Source of the DNA: Auanema rhodensis
Lineage: Eukaryota; Nematoda; Chromadorea; Rhabditida; Rhabditidae
NCBI GenBank assembly: GCA_964057225.1
Contig: OZ059896.1
Location: 13,996,501 to 14,060,500 of the forward strand
Reading direction: 5' to 3'
DNA: 64,000 nt
The stretch's first letter is position 1. Each line of letters opens with the position of its first letter. Of the stretch, positions 9,204-16,900 are shown piece by piece. Made by a program: the position numbers and the translations under genes. The notes below the pieces were generated by a model that did not search any database, was not told where the DNA came from, and saw only the letters and a program-made list of their open reading frames with translations.

Positions 9204-9275
9204 GGTTCCGTGGTGTAGCGGTTAGCACTCAGGACTTTGAATCCTGCGACCCGAGTTCAAATCTCGGCGGAACCT
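9204..9275 (+). tRNA. tRNA-Gln(TTG)
   Basis: Consensus; counterpart of 583. Confidence 0.95.
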
Positions 9276-9369
9276 ACTTTTTCATTTTGATCAACTAGTC
9301 AATTTGTTTCTTCTTAAACTATCTACTTGAAGAACATAGTCAAGGCGGAGTCTTTTGATATAAATCGTC

Positions 9370-9441
9370 GGTTCCGTGGTGTAGCGGTTAGCACTCAGGA
9401 CTTTGAATCCTGCGACCCGAGTTCAAATCTCGGCGGAACCT
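9370..9441 (+). tRNA. tRNA-Gln(TTG)
   Basis: Consensus; counterpart of 749. Confidence 0.95.
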
Positions 9442-9510
9442 ACTTTTTCATTTTTATCAGTTGGTCAATTTGTTTCTTCTTGAACTTTCTTCTTGAAGAA
9501 CATAAACAAG

Positions 9511-9677
9511 CGTTCCGTTATGCTCGCACGTCGATCCTATAGACCAATAAAGCCTACAAGATGAGTGTGATAGTATTCCAGATGTAGCGGTGCATAAAGA
9601 GCATAATGGATAAACATAAGACTCGAGAAAGAAAAGTTTATTATGTCTACATGATTACACAAATCTCGGCGGAACCT
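9511..9677 (+). repeat. Truncated Gypsy-type LTR fused to a tRNA-Gln tail (copy 3)
   Basis: Copy of 890-1056 at offset 8621. LTR part 9511-9659, tRNA tail 9660-9677. Confidence 0.85.
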
Positions 9678-9768
9678 ACTTTTTCATTTTTATCAGTTGG
9701 TCAATTTGTTTCTTCTTGAACTATTTTCTTGAAGAACATAGTCAAGGTCGGTTCCGTGGTGTATCGTC

Positions 9769-9840
9769 GGTTCCGTGGTGTAGCGGTTAGCACTCAGGAC
9801 TTTGAATCCTGCGACCCGAGTTCAAATCTCGGCGGAACCT
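9769..9840 (+). tRNA. tRNA-Gln(TTG) with duplicated head
   Basis: Consensus gene; head copy 9750-9763. Confidence 0.93.
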
Positions 9841-9934
9841 ACTTTTTCATTTTGATCAACTGGTCAATTTGTTTCTTCTTGAACTATTTTCTTGAAGAAC
9901 ATAGTCAAGGCGGAGTCTTTTGATCTAAATCGTC

Positions 9935-9969
9935 GGTTCCGTGGTGTAGCGGTTAGCACTCAGGACTTT
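9935..9969 (+). pseudogene. tRNA-Gln(TTG), 5' half, interrupted by the Gypsy element
   Basis: First 35 nt of the tRNA, ending CAGGACTTT. The Gypsy LTR begins at 9970. The missing part resumes at 21405 after a 4-bp duplication (CTTT) that covers the first four bases of the anticodon loop. Confidence 0.95.
9966..9969. repeat. Target site duplication CTTT (left)
   Basis: Direct repeat with 21405-21408. A 4-bp duplication is usual for Ty3/Gypsy integrases. Confidence 0.9.
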
Positions 9970-10334
9970 CGTTCCATTATGCTCCTGCGTATATTGAACA
10001 GACCATTGTAGTCTGCTCAACTACGCGGATAGTATTCCATAAGTGTAGCGTATGAAAACAGAGCATAAGGATATCATAAGATAAGGAAAAGGATAGATTT
10101 ATTATACACGATACAACAACATTACACTACAATAATACAAGAATGGAGTAGACTACATTTACAAGACAATGACTAATGTACAAGATAAACTAAACTAGAT
10201 ACAAACCGTCCATGGGCTTGCTAAGAGGCGAACTCCTGGTTAGAGAACCGAGGTAAGGCGGAGCTATTCCTCAGTCCTCTAGTCAGTCTAACTCTAACCC
10301 ACTAACTACATACACTAGGCGTCCGCATGGAACG
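9970..10334 (-). repeat. Gypsy 3' LTR
   Basis: 365 bp with termini CGTTCCAT...ATGGAACG. On the - strand it carries an AATAAA polyadenylation signal. Reads identical to 21040-21404. Confidence 0.95.
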
Positions 10335-10346
10335 TGCCCTTTTTCA
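10335..10346 (-). other. Polypurine tract
   Basis: On the - strand the sequence beside the 3' LTR reads GAAAAAGGGCA, a purine run in the position expected for plus-strand priming. Confidence 0.75.
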
Positions 10347-10975
10347 AAAGATTTTTCGCGTCCTCGCGAATTTTAACCAAAAAGTTTTTGAGTTGGTATG
10401 TAGTTGTGTTTTACAGTTTGGAGAGAAAAAAAAATTTTTAACACAATAATATGAAATACGTAATTTTTGGTAACGAAGAATTAGAATTTTTATATTTAGT
10501 TCATATGTTTGTTTCATATAGTCATCATAAGTAGAGATTTTTTTTTTTTTGTATATCGCTTTTGTATAGTTTGGTCATTGTACTAATACTTGCAACTGCT
10601 AACTCGTATACTAGCTGTGGTAGAGGTATTGATTTCTATTTTTCTCTGTCTCTACCTGTCTCCCAGAGCGAATCCTCGAGTACTAATGGCGGCTACCACT
10701 CAGTTGACATGTGGTCTATATGCCTGTCAGTGTTCGTCTCATCTATCATGGGGAGGCATGTAGAGCTTTTCATTTTATTGATTTATTTATTTATTATATT
10801 ATTTTTTTTTTCCACAAGTTTCAAATCTCTGTAATCAGCATAGTTTTACGGCTTTGGTCTTAGTATTAATTAATATCATCATAAGTTTATTATTTTTTTG
10901 AAATCTCTTCTTTTGATGCCTATTTCTAATGTCTTGCAAAGAAATTTCTAATTCATCGTTATCAATTATAATATT
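10347..10975 (-). other. Gypsy 3' non-coding region
   Basis: AT-rich, with homopolymer T runs on the + strand and no convincing ORF. It separates the TAA stop (10976-10978) from the polypurine tract. Confidence 0.6.
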
Positions 10976-13900
10976 TTACTTTTTTATTCTCTGTCGGTTC
11001 GTATTAGTCGGTAACCATAGTTCGTTTCCATCCTCCATTTCTGATTCTGGTTCTGTTTCTGAGTCGCTTCCCTTGTTCCCTTTTATTACTTCGATGACCT
11101 CAATATCGCTGTCGTCTTCTTCCTCGGCTTGTTGTTTCCATTTGCTCGCTCTGGTATTGTAAGCGCTGTCTTGTTCCGAATTAGAGAATAATTTGAGGTT
11201 GTCTTTATGAATGTCTTGAATTTTTCCTGCTCCATTCCTTATTTGGACCTTAGATCCTTCGACATTGATGACTTCGAACGGTCCATCGTAGCTTTTTCGT
11301 AGTTTCTGACCAATTTGATGTGATTTTATAGTGGTCATGACCATATCTCCTGGTTGTATATTTCTGTCGCGCGTTCTTTGTGTTTGGTCCTTCTTTTTCT
11401 TTGCATTCTCTTGATTCTGCGCTATTCGGTCATGAATTATTTGGTTTCTTTTCATCATTTGTGGCTTTCTTGCTAGTAGTTCATCAGAAATTTCCTGTAT
11501 TCTCCGTATGGTGTCTGGTAATTCGGCATCGAGTATCATTCTGCCTTCTTTTCCGAATAGTGCTACATAAGGTGCAATTCCGGTTGTAGCGTGCTGAATA
11601 TTGTTGATCGCGAAAGTAATCTTGGGTAAAATGGTATCCCATTCGCTTAGGTCTTCTTTCATATAGTGTGTTAACCCTTCCTCTAACGTTCTATGTAGTC
11701 TTTCGACTTGACCGTTAGAGTTCTTTTGATGAGGAAGGGTAGGTTCATGTATTATTCCAACCATTTTACACATTTCTTCGAACTTTTTTGATACAAAATT
11801 GGATCCTCGGTCGGTGATCAGTCGCTGGGGTGGTCCATAAATGTATACAAAATTCCTTAGAAATCTGTCGATGGTAATTTCTGTTGTAATACACGGAACT
11901 GCTATTGTTGTCGCCCACTTAGTGAATGAGTCTTGTATGGTAATTACATGGGTGCAATTTCTTCGTGTGGGAGGGAATGGTCCCATAATATCCATGTGAA
12001 CCCGTTCGAATGGTTTACTTGGTATTTCAAATTGTCCGATTGGTTGAACTGTCATAGAATGGGGATCCTTCTTTCTTTGCGCACATTTTATGCAGTTTTT
12101 GATAAACATTGTGATGTCATTCTGCATGTTTGTCCAATAAAATCTTCTTAATATTGCTTCCTTTGTCTTATTTATTCCTTGATGTGCTGCTATGGTGGGA
12201 TCTTCGTGAAATAATTTGATAATTTCGTCCGTTATTGGATGGTCTTGTGGTATAACGATTGCAGGATGAGGCTTTTTGTCTGTTGGTCTTGTATAGAGCA
12301 AATCGTTTATAACGCAGTATCTATCGTTTGCTGTCATATTCTTTTGTGCTCTATATTCTATCTCCGCTATCGTTCTTTTAATCCAAGGGGTGTTTAGTTG
12401 AAGCTCCTTTATTGTTGGTGTATTTATGGCATTTATGTGAATTTCTTCCTTTTTCTTCTTCTTCTTCGTCTCAGGCCTTGCGTCGTTGGCTTCTTCTCCT
12501 ATGTATCGGGATAAAGCATCGCATACTTTGTTCAATTGACCTTCTCTATATCTTATCTCGATATCGTATTCTTGGATTACTAGCTGAAATTTCGCGAGTC
12601 GTCCAAATAAGTCTCTTCGCGTTAGTAAGCTAGTAAGAGGTCGATGGTCCGTAATGCATATTGTATGTGTTCCAAGAATATATGTTCGAACCTGATTTAG
12701 CGCGTACACTAGGCCTAGCGCTTCTATTTCTATAGGCGCATAATTCCTTTCTGCTTTTACTAATTTTCTGCTTGCAAATGCGATTGGATGTAGATTCTTT
12801 AGAGGTTGTCTTGGATCTTCTGGTTGTAGTAATACGGCACCTATGGCAATGTTACTCCCGTCGCTTTCAATGATGAATAAGCGATCTGATTTTGGTGGGC
12901 TTAACACGGGTGCCTGTATAAGACTTCTTTTTAGGAGATCTATAGCTTCTTGATGTTCTTTATTCCATATAAATTCAGTCTCTGCCTTTGTTAAGTCGTA
13001 TAAAGGACTTGCGATCCGTGCAAAATCTTTTATAAATTTTCGAAAGAATCCAACCATTCCTAAGAAAGCGCGTACTCCTGTTGCGTTCTTAGGTGCAGGA
13101 TAGTCCTGTATAGCCGCGACCTTTTGAGGATCTGGCTTCATTCCTTGTCGTCCAACTATTAGTCCTAAGAATTTCACTTCTGGTTGTGCAAAAGCGCATT
13201 TCTTGAGCTTTATTTTCATTCCTAATTTTTCTACTGCGTGCAATAATTCGTCGATGTCTTTGAGATGTTGTTCTCTTGTATCTGATATGACTAATAGATC
13301 GTCCAGGTAGACAAATAGTTTGCAAGAACATTTACTTTGCAAGTATCTTACAGCTGTTTGAAATGTATGTGGGGCTCCACAGAGACCCATAGGCATACGT
13401 TTGTATTGATACGTTCCTGATGTTGTAGTAAATGCTGTTAATCGTCGATCTGATTTCCGTAAAGATATTTGAAAGAATCCTGATACTAAGTCGAAGTTTG
13501 AGAAGAATTTAGCTCCCGCTGCCATGTCAACTATGTCCGAAATGCTTGGTATTACATATGTTTGCTTGCGTGTTACGTTATTTAAGGCTCGAAAATCTGT
13601 CACGAACCTATAAGTATCGTCTTTCTTCTTGACCAATACTACAGGGCTATTGAGCAAAGATGTAGATGGTTCAATAATGTCTTGTTCAAGCATTTCTAGG
13701 ATTTGTCTTTCTATTTCTTCTTGTTTTCCAAGTGGAATACGTGTTATTCTTGGTCTTGGCATATCCATGTCCGTTCTTAATGGAATAGTATGTTCGACGG
13801 GTCCTTTGAATAAGCCTATTTTTCTATCTTCATTTAGAAAAGCTTCCCTATGTTGTTCGATTATTTTTGTTAGTTCTTGTTTATCTTCCTTTGTTAGGTC

Positions 13901-16900
13901 AGCTTTCTCAAGGTTAAGGTCTTTCATGAAATCTCTGGGAAAGTGTGGTAATTTGTTTTCCCAGTCTGCCTCGGGTGGTATATAAGGCGTTGTTGGCTCG
14001 TTCTTGATGGACTGCCAGGACTGGATTTCTCCTATGTTTGCTTGCCCAATTACCGAGTTGGGTTCTATTTCTATCGTTTTATCTGTATTGTTTCTGAATA
14101 TAACATATACTCCACATGTATCACGAAACGCTGTTGGATAACTGGTGGCTAACGCGCTTCCGTTGTCTCCTAAGACTACCACTTCGTTTTGTTCGAGTGG
14201 CCTGTCTGTTTTGATTGGTATAGGAGCTTCTTCTTCAGGCTGTAGTATACGTCTTTTTAAATTGATGATGTTTACAGTTATTGATTTCTGTTTAATGACT
14301 TCTTGTTCAATCAAAGGAAGAGCGTGGTTACCAATCTCGAGCGTTTTTTTGGATGGTTTCAGGCTGACGTCGATGTTTTCGCTATCGAGCGTTTTCATGA
14401 AGTCGAGTCCAATTAACGCTGGGGCTGGGCAATCGTTATCGCTCGAGACCAAAAATGTGTGTTCGATTTCATAACCAGCAATTTCAATAATGAGTTCTAT
14501 TTTTCCATATAATGTGAATGTTGATTTATTAGCAGCCATTGCAACTAAACGTCTCTTTTTAATATGTTGAGCCATATTTAAATATTTTAGTGTCGATAGC
14601 CTAACATATGAGACTGATGAGCCTGAATCCCATAGTGCTAGTATCAGCTTGTCCTCTACTGATATGTATATCAAAGGTAACTTTGTTTCCGTTGCTCTAA
14701 TAGAAGAGATGAATGGCATTGCTAATGGAATAAATGTCACCAGACCTGGATAGTATTGTTTCATTATGCTTTCTGGCATTGGTTGATCTGCTCGACTAAC
14801 AAGTTCCAATGTTTCTTCATAGCCTGGGGGCTCATGATCCATGCCTTGAATGTGCATGATAGGTAACGGCATTGTTTTACAAAAGTATAGTTTAGCGATG
14901 ACGATAACAATAATGGTCAATGCGATAATTATGACCACGGATCCTATGAATATGAGTGTTTTTTCAATTGACCCTATCAAACTATCTATGACAATGTTCC
15001 AGGCTGTAGATGTAAATTCTTTAGCTTTCGAGATATAATCGCTGCCCCTTTTCAAAAGATTAAATGTCGATGTTATTTGAGGATCATTGTGAATGGTATG
15101 TAATACGTGATTTTGTCGTATTGATGCAAGACTAGCTCCGTATGCGATTGATGTAGTCATTGAGTATATTCGTGATGAAAGATTCGTATAAAGATGAGCT
15201 CCTGTAAATTTCAATGGTGTAATTTGATGATGGTGAGCACCATCAAGAAGAGAGATGGGGTTCACTTCTACCGACCCATTGACATTCATCCACTCGCCAT
15301 CTTTTGAATATACATCAGTTGGTACGTGATCGCAATTTATTTCTTTTCCATGTGTCAATAAATCTTTCGATCCTGGTGCAGCAAAATACAATTTATTCTC
15401 CTCTGTTGTTACTGGCGTCTCTAGATAGCAAGTTTCGTTGATCTTATGTGAATAATGAACAGTCTTAGGCTTCAGAGGTAGACATATGTGAACATGTACT
15501 ATCTCGCTGCCCACAAAACGCGCTGCAATATCGTCTCTACCTAGTATGGTCCTCATTGCAATTGTGGGCTCTATTTGTAAAATAGAACGCCATAATTCCA
15601 GGTATCTATTCTGGATTTCACATATGGATTCAAAAGATTCCACAAAATGTCGTTGTAGTTCTTCCTGCACAATTGTGGTAGCGTATTGCAGATGATCTTG
15701 TGCTATTTTTCGAGATGTATTTTGATTAGTTTGCATTTCATTGTTCACTTTTGATGCTATATAATTGCTCTGAGCCTGAATCGCTTTTGTTTCTATAGGA
15801 GGCGATGATGTTCTTTGTTTCCTTAAGGAGCGTAGCGTGGTTTCGGATATGGGTGTCATTGTTGAAGGTGTTTTCTCAGTGTACAAAGCATATAACATCG
15901 TGCTTGTTGCGTGTGTCGTGGTTGTCTCAGTAGTTTCATCAAATCTTGTTGTTTGCTGCACCAAGGTAGCGGTTTTTGTTACTGGCTGTGGTGCATAGGT
16001 CGTCTGACTTTTTGTAGGTTCTTTGTAAATTGTTTCCGGAGGCCCTGATAGTGGTGTCATTTGAGTGGTGGTAATAGGCAGTCTTCTACTCAAGTAAGGT
16101 GGTTTGCGTGTGTCTTCTAGCAAAGGTAGGAATGTCCGAATGAGCAATTCTCGCGTATCTTTGCTAGGATTCTGTATACGAGGATGTGGGCCCACCGGTA
16201 TACCAAAATTGTTCTCTATATCGTGGTATAATGTATGTATATCTGGTAGTTTGGTGGCAGGAACCGGCAGATGACGAAACCTTTCATCATCCTTGGCGGC
16301 TATCGTTCTATTTGGCCTAGCCACGCGTAGTTTGATTATGTTGTGATATAAGTCGAGAGTGTTTTCAAGTACTCTTCTCTCCTCCTCACTATCAGTCGTT
16401 AAACTGGGCCTCGTAGGCGGCATGTTCACAAAGGCTTTTAAAACTTCTTGTTTTGATGGTACCGACAAGTTGTTTTCAAATACTACGGGCGTAAATGCTA
16501 GTTCTAATGCTATGCTTTCTGCTCTTTCGCGGTATGATCCATCTTTCTTTAAGAGTTTTTCGTCAAATTCTTCCGCTGACAATCTGTCGCCGATCTGCTC
16601 TAATAGTTGTAGAGAAGTAAGGTACCGGATAGCGCCTCTTGTGGTTGCTGCCAGCTCTTTTTGTGCCAAAAAGAAGAGTATAGCCTCTTCAGGGTTACGC
16701 AGTTCGTAAATTTTGAAAAATCGTTGTATTGATTTATCTGAGACGGGATTTCGAAGAAAGAAATAGAATTTCTCAGGATGTGCGGAAATCCAGTCGACAA
16801 CAGAGTATGAAGGATCTGCTATTTGTCTGCTACGCATGAGTGGGATAATTTGGGAAATTCCCGGGTTGCTCATAACTGGTCGGAGAAATGGATATGGGCA

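Larger units (their letters stand above)
1..9969 (+). repeat. tRNA-Gln tandem array, left block (51 full copies plus a 5' half)
   Basis: Head-to-tail 166-bp units: a 72-nt tRNA-Gln gene and a 94-bp spacer. The tRNA folds as a cloverleaf: acceptor GGTTCCG/CGGAACC, anticodon stem CAGGA/TCCTG with a 7-nt loop, T-stem CCGAG/CTCGG with loop TTCAAAT, discriminator T, no CCA. A and B box sequences are internal, and a T5 run 3 nt past the gene fits a Pol III terminator. Spacers come in a few alternating variants. The regular spacing breaks only at LTR insertions, at 14-nt head duplications and at one 12-bp insertion. The array starts before position 1 and resumes at 21405. Individual genes are listed below; each anticodon lies at gene start +33 to +35. 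Confidence 0.97.
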
